Shown here one piece after another: positions 1-9,106 of a DNA stretch of 18,569 nt. Made by a program: the position numbers and the translations under genes. The notes under the pieces were generated by a model, which was not told the origin of the DNA, made no database searches, and saw only the letters and a program-made list of their open reading frames with translations. Numbering within the stretch: position 1 is the stretch's first letter; each line of letters begins with the position of its first letter. The DNA is from Mycoplasmoidaceae bacterium (GTDB lineage Bacteria > Bacillota_I > Bacilli_A > Mycoplasmatales > Mycoplasmoidaceae): contig JAKSVQ010000008.1 in assembly GCA_024407855.1 (NCBI GenBank), forward strand, positions 1 through 18,569. Reading direction: 5' to 3'.

Positions 1-1015
1 AACCTAATGATTGTGAAGTTTCATATTCATAAACTAAAGCAGCATCAGATAAACTAATTTTTTCTATAGCAATCTTAAGTTCTTCATATTTAGAATTATC
101 AATTGGATAAAAACCACAATATACCATTGGTAAAACTTTTTTATAACCAGGTAAAGGTTCTGATGCTGGGTTATCAACAGTTGTAATAGTATCACCAACT
201 GAAACATCTTTAATTGTCTTAATGCTTGCAGCAACTCAGCCTACTTCACCTGCTTCTAGTTTTTGTTTTTCTTCAACAAGTGGTGTTTTAACACCAAGTG
301 ATGTCACAATAAATTGTGCGTTTGATGCCATCATTTTAATTTTGTCACCAACTTTTAATGTTCCATTTTTTACTCGAACATAACATACAGCACCTAAATA
401 TGAATCATAGTAACTATCAAAGATTAATGCTTGTAGTGGTTTTTTATCATCATCTTCTAATGGGGCAGGAATTTTTTCAATTACTGCTTCAATAATATCA
501 TTAATGTTTTCGCCAGTTTTAGCTGATACACATGGTGCATCTGACGCATCTAACCCTAACACATCTTTGATTTGCTTTTTACATTTTTCAACATCAGCAG
601 ATGGTAGATCAATTTTATTGATAACAGGAAAAATTGTTAAGTTGTTGTCAATTGCTAAATATAAATTTGAAATTGTTTGTGCTTGCACGCCTTGAGTGGC
701 ATCAACAACTAAAATTGCTCCTTCACAAGCGGCTAAACTTCGCGATACTTCATATGTAAAGTCAACATGTCCAGGGGTGTCAATTAAATGAAAAATGAAG
801 TCATCATTATGCTTCTTTGAATGATATTTAAGTTGAATTGCATTCAACTTAATTGTTATTCCTCGTTCACGTTCAAGTTCCATGCTATCAAGAACTTGGT
901 CTTGCATATTATGAATCTTGTTACTTGCAGATTCAATAATACGATCTGATAAAGTAGATTTACCATGATCGATATGAGCGATAATGCAAAAATTTCTTAC
1001 ATTTTTCTTATTCAT
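1..1015 (-). CDS. lepA: Elongation factor 4 (LepA), N-terminal part, cut by window edge
   Basis: This is a ribosome-associated translational GTPase; the family binds stalled or misassembled ribosomes and is linked to back-translocation and 30S biogenesis. About 338 residues are present and the C-terminus runs off the window. The G domain shows the P-loop AHIDHGKST (residues 13-21), the switch I stretch ERERGITIK (48-56), DTPGH (79-83) and NKID (133-136). The P-loop His and the [21 protein letters not shown] spacing are typical of LepA rather than EF-Tu. Domain II follows (about 190-280) and then the start of domain III. A TGA at 236-238 must be read as Trp (VGWVAAS). The ATG at 1013-1015 is chosen because it gives the canonical LepA N-terminus. 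No Shine-Dalgarno sequence precedes it, while a TATAAT box lies 8 nt upstream, so the transcript may be leaderless or nearly so. It lies downstream of uvrC on the same strand with a 47-nt gap. Confidence 0.97.
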
Positions 1016-1023
1016 TGCTAATA

Positions 1024-1029
1024 ATTATA
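1024..1029 (-). promoter_or_regulatory. Putative -10 box (TATAAT) of lepA
   Basis: A perfect TATAAT on the minus strand lies 8 nt before the lepA ATG. Transcription normally begins about 6-8 nt after the -10 box, so the predicted start is at or within a few bases of the ATG. The lack of any AGGAG-like sequence fits a leaderless or very short leader. No convincing -35 was identified, which is usual for Mollicute promoters. Confidence 0.45.
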
Positions 1030-1054
1030 ATTATTTATCAATGATAAATAATTA
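1028..1054. repeat. 12-bp AT-rich hairpin between uvrC and lepA
   Basis: Arms 1028-1039 (taattatttatc) and 1043-1054 (gataaataatta) are perfectly complementary around a 3-nt loop. On the minus strand the hairpin starts 8 nt after the uvrC stop. It is not followed by a U tract in that direction, so it is a weak terminator candidate at best. It may instead be an mRNA 3'-end structure or a chance product of AT-rich DNA. It overlaps the lepA -10 box. Confidence 0.4.
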
Positions 1055-1062
1055 AAAAAGCA

Positions 1063-2817
1063 TTAAAGTGCTTTCTTTAATGCTCTTGCTATCTTAACAT
1101 CAATAATTTGTGATAGTTCAGAAATTGTTGCTTTTTTAATATTGGTTGTTGTTTTATATTTTTCTAATAACAATTCTTTCTTTTTATTTGATAAGCCTTC
1201 AATATCAGGAAGAATAGATGTGTCAAATAAAGATTTTTCTCTTTTCTTTCTATGGAAAGATATAGCAGTATTGTGAACTTCATTTTGAATATTAGCTAGG
1301 AAGTTATAAAGGTTTGACTCCTTATCAAGTGGTATTGTTCGATTTTGATAAACAATTCCGTTTGTTTGGTGATTATTGTTTTTAACTAATCCAATAATGT
1401 AAGGTGGTTCAATATTCTTTGCTGCAAACACTTCAAGTGCAGCATTAACTTGAATTTTGCCACCATCCATAATGATTAAATCGGGCATATCATCTTTATG
1501 ATGATCAATGAATCGACCAATAATATGTTTCATACAATCATAATCTGACGTTAGATTAGGATCGTCAATAATATAGCGACGATACTTTGACTTTATAAAT
1601 TCTCCATTGTTGATATAAATCATACCAGCAACTTTATTTTCACTGAATAGATTTGATATATCAAATGAAACCATTGTCTTAATTTTGTCAGCATGAATGA
1701 TATCAGCTAATTTATACATTGATGATAATTTAGCTTTTTTAGCATGCTCATAAACAAGATAATTTGTTTTCAAGTATTCTAAAGCATTATCAATAGCTGT
1801 CATTAAAATTTCATATTTCCTTCCTTTAATTGGTTTAGAAATGTCAAAATCAAGAGTTTGTTTCAACACTTTTAATTCTTTTTTAGAAAGAGAAACAAAC
1901 AATTTCTTTGGTTTATTCTTGCTCTTATCATAATATTGATAAAGTCAAGAAGTTACAGCTGATTCAACATCATCATAATATTCATGAATTTCTTGAATCT
2001 TAGCAATAAGTTTTCCACCTACATAACTAAATAGAATCAAAGAAATAAGATTGTCTTTTGTTGCAAAACCAAGGAAGTCAGCATTTTCCTTATTATTAAA
2101 TTGAACAGTTTGATTTTGCTTTATTTCATCTAGAGCTAAACGTAATCTCTTGTAGTAATCTGCTTCTTCAAATTTTAATTGTGTCGCCAATTCTTTTTCT
2201 TTAGTTTTTAATTGTTTTTCAACCAATGATGTGTTTCCGCTAAAGAATTGTTTGATCTCGCTTTTGATTTTGTCATATTGTGATTCATCAACCTTATTAA
2301 TACATGGCCCTAAACATTGCCCAATATCGTAATATAAACATTTATGTTTAGGTAATTGATCGCATTTTCTTAAAGGAAATAATGCGCCTAGCAACATGAA
2401 TAGTTCTTTTTTGAAAAAATTCTTGCTCGCAAATGGACCGTAATATGTTCCTTTAAATCTAGTGTTAGTATGAGTATATTTAATTCTTGGATTTTTTTCG
2501 TTTGTAACAACAATATATGGATATCCAGACGAATCTTTAAGAAGGATGTTATATTTAGGACGATGTTTTTTAATCAAATTATTTTCAAGAATTAAAGCTT
2601 CATTCTCATTCTTAACTACATAAAATTCAACATCAGCAATATCATTTACTAACTGTGTTGTTTTATAATCGTGTAGTCGATTAAAATATTGATTTATTCG
2701 ATTACAAATGTTGACAGCTTTACCAACATAAATAATGTCACCATGTTTATCTTTTCAAAGATAACATCCTGGTTTTTTAGGTGCAGATTTTAATTTGAAT
2801 TTTATTTTTTCAGTCAT
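1063..2817 (-). CDS. uvrC: Excinuclease ABC subunit C (UvrC)
   Basis: UvrC makes the two incisions flanking damage in nucleotide excision repair, working with UvrA and UvrB, neither of which lies in this window. The protein is 584 aa, close to the family norm. An N-terminal GIY-YIG nuclease domain is present (GCY at 17-19, YVG at 30-32), followed by a cysteine-containing segment (CLYYDIGQCLGPC, 160-172) and a UVR/UvrB-contact helix pair (about 200-235). The RNase H-like nuclease domain has FDISN (Asp386) and MDGGK (Asp451). A C-terminal helix-hairpin-helix begins around EGLSNKKK. At least two in-frame TGA codons read as Trp: one inside the GIY-YIG motif region (residue 21) and one after AVTS near position 1945. 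The ATG at 2815-2817 lies one base after the stop of the upstream 221-aa gene and has no clear Shine-Dalgarno, so translation is probably coupled. Confidence 0.97.
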
Positions 2818-2818
2818 A

Positions 2819-3484
2819 CTATTTCAAATCAATCTTTTCCTTTTTTAATACTCGTTCAAGTGATTCTACAATGGCTTGATTGTTATCACTATCAATATAT
2901 ATTTGTGATCCATTTTTTAAATTAAAGAAAAATTTATCATTTATAAATTCATATGATTGAATGTCTTCATACAAAATCGAAATAATATCAATTTGTTTGG
3001 AAATGATAATTCTTTGTGTCGTAATATACATTTCCGGGTTTTCAATAATTTGAATTAGTTGTTTTTTACCGATTAATTTAAAAGCATCCAATTCATATCG
3101 GTAGAAAACAAATTCGCCTTTATTAATTGAAAAGTCAACAATTAATTGTTTTAGGTTTCTATTTTTTGCAAATACTACGGCTTGAAAATTCTTAATATAT
3201 TGTTGTTCAAAACTATTTAGTTCATTAGTTAAAACTAATGTTTCTACCATATCATCTAAGGCCACAACAAAATCCTTTGTGTATTGTTTATTCTGATCAA
3301 TTCATGATTTTAGTAATTCAAAACGATAAGCCAAAAAATCTTTTGCATCTTTTGGTTGGTATAAACCAATTACTCTTTTCTTATTAAAATCTTTTAAATT
3401 ACCAATATTTAGCATTCTTGACATTTGTGGTAAGAATGTTGTTTCATAAGTGTTTGACTTTGGTCTTTCAAACAAGTTTTTCAT
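2819..3484 (-). CDS. Conserved-looking protein of unknown function, possible PH-like domain
   Basis: This 221-aa protein is not recognised. It has no signal peptide or membrane segment and is probably cytosolic. One TGA (Trp61, in LLKSWIDQ) joins two open stretches. The last 65 residues alternate strand-like segments (RIIISKQIDIISILYEDI, then FFFNLKNGSQIYID) and end in a helix (AIVESLERVL). This resembles bacterial PH/GRAM-like folds in pattern only; that is an inference without alignment. The ATG at 3482-3484 is favoured because a TATAAT sits exactly 6 nt upstream, predicting a leaderless mRNA that starts at the ATG. It is the first gene of a likely unit with uvrC, whose ATG lies 1 nt past this stop. 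That does not by itself establish a repair function. Confidence 0.8.
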
Positions 3485-3490
3485 ATTGTT

Positions 3491-3498
3491 ATTATAAT
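3491..3498. promoter_or_regulatory. Palindromic ATTATAAT box shared by two divergent genes
   Basis: The 8-bp palindrome contains TATAAT on both strands (plus 3493-3498, minus 3496-3491). It is centred in a 20-bp gap and lies exactly 6 nt from the ATG at 3505 on the plus strand and 6 nt from the ATG at 3484 on the minus strand. Both genes lack a Shine-Dalgarno sequence, so both are predicted to be leaderless. The two -10 boxes overlap by four bases, so RNA polymerase presumably cannot use both at once. Confidence 0.65.
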
Positions 3499-3504
3499 TA
3501 TTTT

Positions 3505-3921
3505 ATGGAAAGACTTATAACCAAAAAAGAAAAGAAGTATTACGATAAACTAGCAAAACATGTTTTTGCTAGAAAGAATAAGTTCTTTCGAAGAAATGTT
3601 CATTTAAATCATAAAGAAACATACCTAAGAATCATTCGTATTAAAACTGATGAACAATTTTATGATGAAGTTGAAGGATTCAACGAAATCCCTCGTGACA
3701 CATGTTTCTTTATCCACCATGTGGATTCGCAATTAAATAAGGACAAATACTATTCAGTAAAAAATTCTGACTACGTTATTACAGATACTAGAACTAATAA
3801 AGTTGTTGCCATTAATAACCAACCAAAAAACTATCCAGACTTTTTTAATGTCTGAATAGTTAGAAGAAATACAGTTAATTTTTTGAAAATACAAATCGAC
3901 GATATCTTGTTTACAAGATAA
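3505..3921 (+). CDS. Small basic protein of unknown function
   Basis: This 138-aa protein is not recognised. It begins MERLITKKEKKYYDKL, with a strongly basic N-terminal 40 residues, and continues with a mixed alpha/beta-looking body (YLRIIRIKTDEQFYDEV, CFFIHHVD, YVITDTRTNKVVAI). No signal peptide or membrane helix is visible. A TGA at 3853-3855 is read as Trp (NVWIVRR) and extends the protein 22 residues to TAA at 3919-3921; standard-code reading would truncate it. Open frame exists upstream of 3505, but that would run into the divergent gene and across the promoter box, and the ATG at 3505 sits ideally behind TATAAT. The stop codon abuts the stop of the convergent permease gene (3922) with no spacer. 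Basic charge might suggest nucleic-acid contact, but that is speculation. Confidence 0.78.
3903..3920. repeat. Hairpin at the convergent gene junction
   Basis: tatcttgt (3903-3910) and acaagata (3913-3920) form a perfect inverted repeat around TT. In RNA the innermost pair would open, giving about 7 bp. It covers the last codons and most of the stop codon of the plus-strand gene and lies directly after the permease stop on the minus strand. Neither side has a long U tract, so it is at best a weak bidirectional terminator. Confidence 0.35.
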
Positions 3922-5766
3922 TTATTTAATATCTGTTTTCTTATAAACAATTATTGCACTTGTAAATAATACACCAGCAATAATAGATCAAATTGTGATG
4001 ATTAAATTTATTGAATAGAAGTTACTAACTTTGTATTGATATAAGTTAGCATATGTTTCAGCATAATCCATTTCTGATGTTGTCAAACGACAGAATGATT
4101 GAGTTTGACCTTCAACATATGGTTCAATTCTAATACCCCTTTTAAAGACTTGATTGATGAAATCATTTTGGGAATAGTCTTCTGCTGGCATATTTTGGAT
4201 TCAATCTTTTATAACTCAAGAAGTAAATGGGAATTTAACATCAGTAATTCCTTGTCCCTCTTCATATGCATTGATCATATCAATTTGGATTTTTTGAGCT
4301 TTCATTGATCAATACAATTGGTTTTGTGCAACTACTTTAAATCTTTCTTTAGGAGTAATAGTTTCAAATTGTCCAGCGGGGAAGAATAGACCAGAGTTGT
4401 CACTCGCAATTGCTTCTCTAGCAGCTTCAGAATATGGCTTCATTGGACTGAACAGACCAAATGCTGTTTCATACAATTCATCTGATTTTTCTTTTTGCTC
4501 TTGAGTCAATAACAAGTCAGACATCTTAAATCATGGTCGTTGGAAAGTTGTGTGAATGTATTCTGAAACATTAATGCTACTATTACTTTGTGATGCATAA
4601 CAAATAGTGTTAAAGTCAATTTGATATAAAGTTGTAAGCAAATATCAGTTTGATGTTGCAATTGTCATGTCACCACCAACAATAATTACGTTAGGGAATA
4701 CTTGGCCTTGATCTTCGGTTAGTGCATAATAACCAATTGGATAGTTTCCAATTTCTATGTTTTCATCAGTATCAACATGTGTTGATTCTTCAATATCATA
4801 GTTAAATGAGTTATTTGAACCAATAACTAGTTTGCTTGCTTCTTTTAGTCTTGAATCATCAAGACCAAATGAACTATATAAAGAAGACAATTGTTTTCCA
4901 ATATCAATATAGTTAAATGCTAGTCTTCCTGATTCAGCTATTGCTTTATTTCAATATTCATTAGTGTCAAAGTGATATTTTTCTCTACCACTTTCATCAG
5001 TCATACATTGAATAGCAGCAAAATTTAGAGGCGTTTGATCTAATTCAGCGTGTTCATATTGATTAATAGTGTTACAACTATAACCTAAAATCTCAGTATC
5101 GTATCGATCTGATAAGACTTCTGTTGCAGATTTAGATATTTGTGGGAACAAGAAATTCATCAAAAGTAATATGAATACTAAACCGATTGTTCCAATCATA
5201 ATGATGACTTGTCCACCCACCATAGCAATGAATACTGCAATGCCACCAAATAATAACATGTTAACAATGTTACCAACAAGTACAGATAGTATTAGACCAC
5301 GGTATTTACTTAATTCAATACCGGTAACATTAGTCAATTCGTTATATTCACCAAACACTGGATAAACTAGCGCAGTAATAATTAATGTTGTTACACAGAC
5401 AATTAACATTATCAATAAGTATGCTAATGTCTTCATTAATACAGTTGTGTTTTTCGTTAATGGTTTGGAAGCTAGTGATAATTCGGTACCATCATCTCGG
5501 CTTACTCTAAATACTGCAACAGCAATACTTGCTGCTGATGCGGCAATAAAGAATAAGTTAAATATTGGCATGTTAAATCCACCAACTGTTCAAATAAACA
5601 ATGGTTGGAATTTCATTGCTGCAGGAACAATTAATAAGATAATTGCTAAATAAACAACATAAAGAATCGCAATAATATAGCCAAACGGTCTTTTTAAGAA
5701 CGATTGGAATAGATAACCTAAATAGGCTCCTCTTGGCGATTTTATTTGTTGTTTATTTGTTGTCAT
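3922..5766 (-). CDS. ABC-2-type transporter permease with large external domain (second permease)
   Basis: This 614-aa membrane subunit is the last gene of the ABC operon. TM1 is near residues 29-50, followed by a TM bundle (about 68-88, 110-135, 150-175, 178-200). A soluble, probably extracytoplasmic domain of roughly 370 residues follows, then a single C-terminal TM (about 588-607) with a short basic tail YKKTDIK. The cytoplasmic-loop motif DDGTELSLASKPL (91-103) matches the E-x-GTxE-L-x-x-x-P pattern of ABC-2 permeases. Several TGA-Trp codons (for example at 4951, 4645, 4309, 4192-4200, 3988) keep the whole gene in one frame. It starts at the ATG 5764-5766, one base after the ATPase stop, with no Shine-Dalgarno, implying translational coupling. 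It is paralogous to the gene at 6852-9005: same architecture, same loop motif and a shared Y-x-x-AAR-x-A stretch in the external domain. The substrate is unknown. Confidence 0.85.
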
Positions 5767-5767
5767 A

Positions 5768-6841
5768 TTATTTTTGCATTGTATCTACTGAACCAAATTT
5801 AATTAGTTTCTTATAGATGTCATCTAATTTATTTCCGATTTCATTAAATGAAAGTAATTGAATTTTCTCCTTTTGAATTAATTGCAAGAAAGTTGATTCT
5901 TGTTTCTTTGTTTGGAAGTTGATTATGAAGTTACCAGAAATTTCTTCAATCGTATAGTCAATTGAATTGTCATGTAAGAAATTTTTTAACTTTTTAGGGT
6001 TGGATACTTGAACACTAAGTTTTCTATCTGAATAACGATCATATAGTTGCTTTGTTGTTCCAGTGAAGACAATCTTACCACCATCAAGGATGGTTGCAGC
6101 ATTTGCATATCGATCAAGTTCAGCAAGAACGTGACTTGATATAAGAATAGCTTTGCCTTCTTTTGTTAATTTACCTAAAGTTTCAAATAATTCTAATCTT
6201 GCTTTAGGGTCAAGGTTGGCAGCAGGTTCATCCATTACCAACACATGTGGATTGTTAATTAATGCTTGAGCAAGTAACACTTTCTTTTTTTGACCAGATG
6301 AGAAAGTATTAGGTGATTTACCTTTTAAATTTCACATATTTAATTCAGTTAATCTTGTTTTGGCAAATCGTTTTGCTTCAATACTTTTTAATCCTGATAA
6401 TTTAGCCATTCATACTAAGTATGAGTAGCAACTCATTCTTGCTGGGAATCGGGCATTTTCAGGAATGTATCCTAAATATTGTTTAGCTTGAATTGACGTA
6501 TTCTTTTCGCCATTAATTAAAACGGTTCCAGATCATCTTGCATAAGCACCAATAATTGATTTAATCGATGTTGTTTTACCAGCACCGTTAGCACCAATGA
6601 AAGCATGGAATTGACCAGGATAAACATTAAACGAAATGTTATTAATGGCTGGTGCCTTCTTTCTTGGATATCTTTTATAAAGATTTTCAACGAACAAAAT
6701 AGGTTTAACTTTTAGTTGGTGATAATGAGCAATGCCTTGTTTAGTATTTTGCTTATTTTGAAAAACAGATTTGAAAGTTCTTCCAAATATCCTAATATTC
6801 TTTTTATTTTGTTTTGTTATTTGTTTTGCATGTTTATTCAT
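5768..6841 (-). CDS. ABC transporter ATP-binding subunit with basic N-terminal extension
   Basis: This 357-aa cytoplasmic ATPase presumably drives the two neighbouring permeases. It has Walker A GANGAGKTT (83-91), a GYIPE segment at the Q-loop position (124-128; Glu in place of Gln is common in drug/ABC-2-type ATPases) and a signature FSSGQ (180-184, instead of LSGGQ). Walker B is VLVMDE (200-205), with D-loop ANLD and switch His237 (ISSH). The ABC domain only begins near residue 48; before it lies a Lys/Arg/Gln-rich extension that is unusual for the family. A C-terminal domain (about 260-357) follows the ATPase core. TGA-Trp codons occur at residues 103, 144 and 170. The start ATG (6839-6841) has a good Shine-Dalgarno, AGGTGAT, which immediately follows the TAG of the upstream permease. 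Overall it looks like the ABC-2 exporter class. Confidence 0.93.
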
Positions 6842-6844
6842 ATC

Positions 6845-6851
6845 ATCACCT
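6845..6851 (-). promoter_or_regulatory. Ribosome binding site of the ABC ATPase gene
   Basis: AGGTGAT directly follows the TAG stop of the upstream permease and sits 3 nt before the ATG (7 nt from the GG core). It is one of the few strong Shine-Dalgarno sequences in this operon and fixes the ATPase start at 6841, which includes the basic N-terminal extension. Confidence 0.7.
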
Positions 6852-9005
6852 CTATTTAACGTCGAATTTATTGTATAGGACTATTCCAGTTCCAAATAAT
6901 CCTAGCGATATACTTCCCCAAATTATTGCAAATATTCAATATTTAAGTTTTGGAGTTGTTGAGTAAAAGAACCATTGCATGTTTTGTCCAACAGGAACTA
7001 AAATTTCTTTACCAAACACTTCACTTAAAGCATCAACATTAGGGTATCAGTTTCCAGTACCAACATATGCTTTTCCTGTATAAGCTCATGATCTAGTTGG
7101 TTCATCTAATGAAACAAACAAGTAGTTTTCATCAGTTTCACATACATTAATAAATAATTTTGATGTTTTATTGAATATTGCATTTGCTGAATTCAAGGCA
7201 AGTGGTATTTTTACATCTGGTTCCAATCCTGAAATATCTTGATATTCTCTATTTCAAGTTTGATTCATAAATGCTATATTTGGAAATTGTGTATCTTTAT
7301 CAGCTAAAACACTTCCATCAAGTGCTTTAGACATTCATGATCCCTCAGAATTTAATGTGACACCTAAAATGCTATTGAAGAATTGCGCATATGTCATTGG
7401 TGGAATATCAATGACTTGGGTATTGAATACTGCTTGTCTCGCGGCAGATTCATATTCAGAAATGTCATATTCCCCTTCAAAACACTTTTGTTGTTCATCA
7501 AGTGCTTTTCAGAACACATAGTTTTTAAATTGAATGAATCTATCATTTAAATCATCAACATTGTGAATATCAAAAGATGAAGCATCATATTTAGTCATTT
7601 CTGAATGAATTGCTGGACTCATATATCTTGGATCATCTGAGTTGCCAGTAAAGCATGCTCATATTATGTTGTAATATTTTTGTAATGTTTCTGTATTTCA
7701 TGCAAATGCTCAACTAAGATCAGTTAAATTTTGTTCAGCTAATGGTGCTTGAACATAATTACGATAATCAAATACATCTCGGTACATAATGTCAAACATT
7801 GGAGCGTATTTGTTTCATTGTTCCTTTTCAAAATATACTTCACGTGAGTCTAATATTTCTTTCGATCTAACTGAACCAACAGGAATTTGATCGCCATATC
7901 CTCTTAGTCTTGTTCCTGTTATTGGTGGAATACCATCAAAACCAACATACTTTGGCAATATAAGCATTTTAATTAATGGGTTAGTAACTCCAGGAAGATC
8001 GTAATTGTTTGTACTATAGTACAATCAATCAAGACTTTGCTTATGATCAATTTCCTCAGTAATTTCAGGACTAGCTGGTGAAGTTAATTCATAATTGTAA
8101 TATCTTGTGAATGAGAACATTCTGTTTGCTTGTCTATCAGCATAGCGGTTTGTATCATAAGACAAATATGTTAATGCTAATTGACTAGCCAAGTCTGTAA
8201 CATTTAGTATTGGAGTTGGATCTTTTGGTAAAATTTGGTTTTCCCAATAATCCTTCATTTCTCTTCAATTAGTTGCTTGACATGGGTGTGGTGCACCACT
8301 TTCTAATGGTGATCCTTCAAAATAAACAACTTCGTTTTCCTTGTAGTCACCAGTAGCTCTATCACGTTCATGAATGATGTATGAAGCAGCCGTCATATTT
8401 TGGTCGCTTAAAACTTTAAGTGGTGTAGAAAAAACAAATAACGTTAATGCCTGATAAATTAAGAAAAGTAATGAAATGATTACGTTAGTAATGATAATTC
8501 CCACTTTAGCAAAATTTAATGTTAATAAGATTGAAATTGAACCAAAGATAGCAAAAGTGATAGCATTACCAATAAACATTGATATTAGTAAACCAACATA
8601 GAATTGTGGTTCGGTTCTTGGCAAGAAGGCAGTAAACATTGTAATAATGACTGTTGAAATGTTTACAAGCAAACAGAAAACCGCAAACACAACGAACTTA
8701 CTCATAACAATCTTAAATCGTGAGATTGGTTTTGATATAACAATTAATTCTGTTCCTTCCTCGTTTGTATCTTTAAAGATACCAATTGCCAGTACAGCAG
8801 TAAATAATCCAGCAACCATTCCCATGAATGTTTGGCAAATACTCATTGTTGTGTTGGCTCAAACTTGCAAAGTATTCATTGTTGCAAGTAATGGAAGCAA
8901 AATAATAAATGAGATACATGTGAATGCAAAAAGAAGTCATGTAATTCAAACTGACTTTCTCTTTGCGGTGTTAATAAACAAAAATTTAAAATATGTGAAA
9001 CTCAT
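6852..9005 (-). CDS. ABC-2-type transporter permease with very large external domain (first permease)
   Basis: This 717-aa protein is the first gene of the ABC operon. It has one TM near 19-42, then TMs at about 55-77, 104-127, 138-160 and 163-190. A probably extracytoplasmic domain of nearly 500 residues follows, then a single C-terminal TM (about 690-709) and a short tail YNKFDVK. The loop motif EEGTELIVISKPI (82-94) mirrors DDGTELSLASKPL in the partner permease. I translated the C-terminal third by hand: it stays open through many TGA-Trp codons to TAG at 6852-6854. The start ATG (9003-9005) gives a normal membrane-protein N-terminus (MSFTYFKFLF). No Shine-Dalgarno is visible, but a TATAAT lies 18 nt upstream. 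No lipobox or peptidase motif was recognised in the external domain, so neither substrate nor direction is certain; export is inferred from family type. Confidence 0.85.
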
Positions 9006-9023
9006 ATTATTATTTGTTTAAGT

Positions 9024-9029
9024 ATTATA
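9024..9029 (-). promoter_or_regulatory. Putative -10 box (TATAAT) of the ABC operon
   Basis: TATAAT on the minus strand lies 18 nt before the ATG of the first permease. It would give a leader of about 10-12 nt with no Shine-Dalgarno. It is the best -10 match in the 77 bp between the yebC terminator and this gene. The -35 position would fall within the A/T hairpin at 9037-9060, and no clear hexamer is seen there. Confidence 0.5.
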
Positions 9030-9036
9030 TAGATAA

Positions 9037-9060
9037 TATCTTTTTTTATTAAAAAAGATA
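9037..9060. repeat. A/T-only-loop hairpin between yebC terminator and ABC promoter
   Basis: tatctttttt (9037-9046) and aaaaaagata (9051-9060) form a perfect 10-bp inverted repeat with a 4-nt loop. It may be a back-up terminator stem after the main yebC terminator, or an upstream element of the ABC promoter. It lacks G/C pairs except one, so it is thermally weak. Confidence 0.4.
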
Positions 9061-9082
9061 ATAATTGATAAAAAATATAAAA

Positions 9083-9106
9083 AAATAAAGGCCTTAGCCT
9101 CTATTT
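9083..9106 (-). terminator. Intrinsic terminator after yebC
   Basis: On the minus strand AAATAGAGGC (9106-9097), loop TAAG, then GCCTTTATTT (9092-9083) forms a 10-bp stem with one G-U pair. It is followed by more T (9082-9081), A/T, then TTTTTT. The stem overlaps the last two bases of the yebC stop region. It has the best GC core of any hairpin in the window and should end the dipeptidase-yebC transcript. Confidence 0.85.

Noticed and set aside
504..695. Short plus-strand frame inside lepA
   Set aside because: It is fully antisense to the highly conserved LepA G domain.
3418..3504. Upstream extension of the 138-aa plus-strand gene
   Set aside because: The frame is open but would cover the divergent gene's start and the shared promoter box; the ATG at 3505 fits the promoter spacing.
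3922..9005. Multiple frameshifted pseudogenes in the ABC region
   Set aside because: The apparent breaks are all in-frame TGA codons; every fragment of each gene has the same phase, so the genes are intact under genetic code 4.
8647..9021. 124-aa plus-strand open frame
   Set aside because: It is antisense to the N-terminal half of the first ABC permease and runs across its promoter; no recognisable protein.
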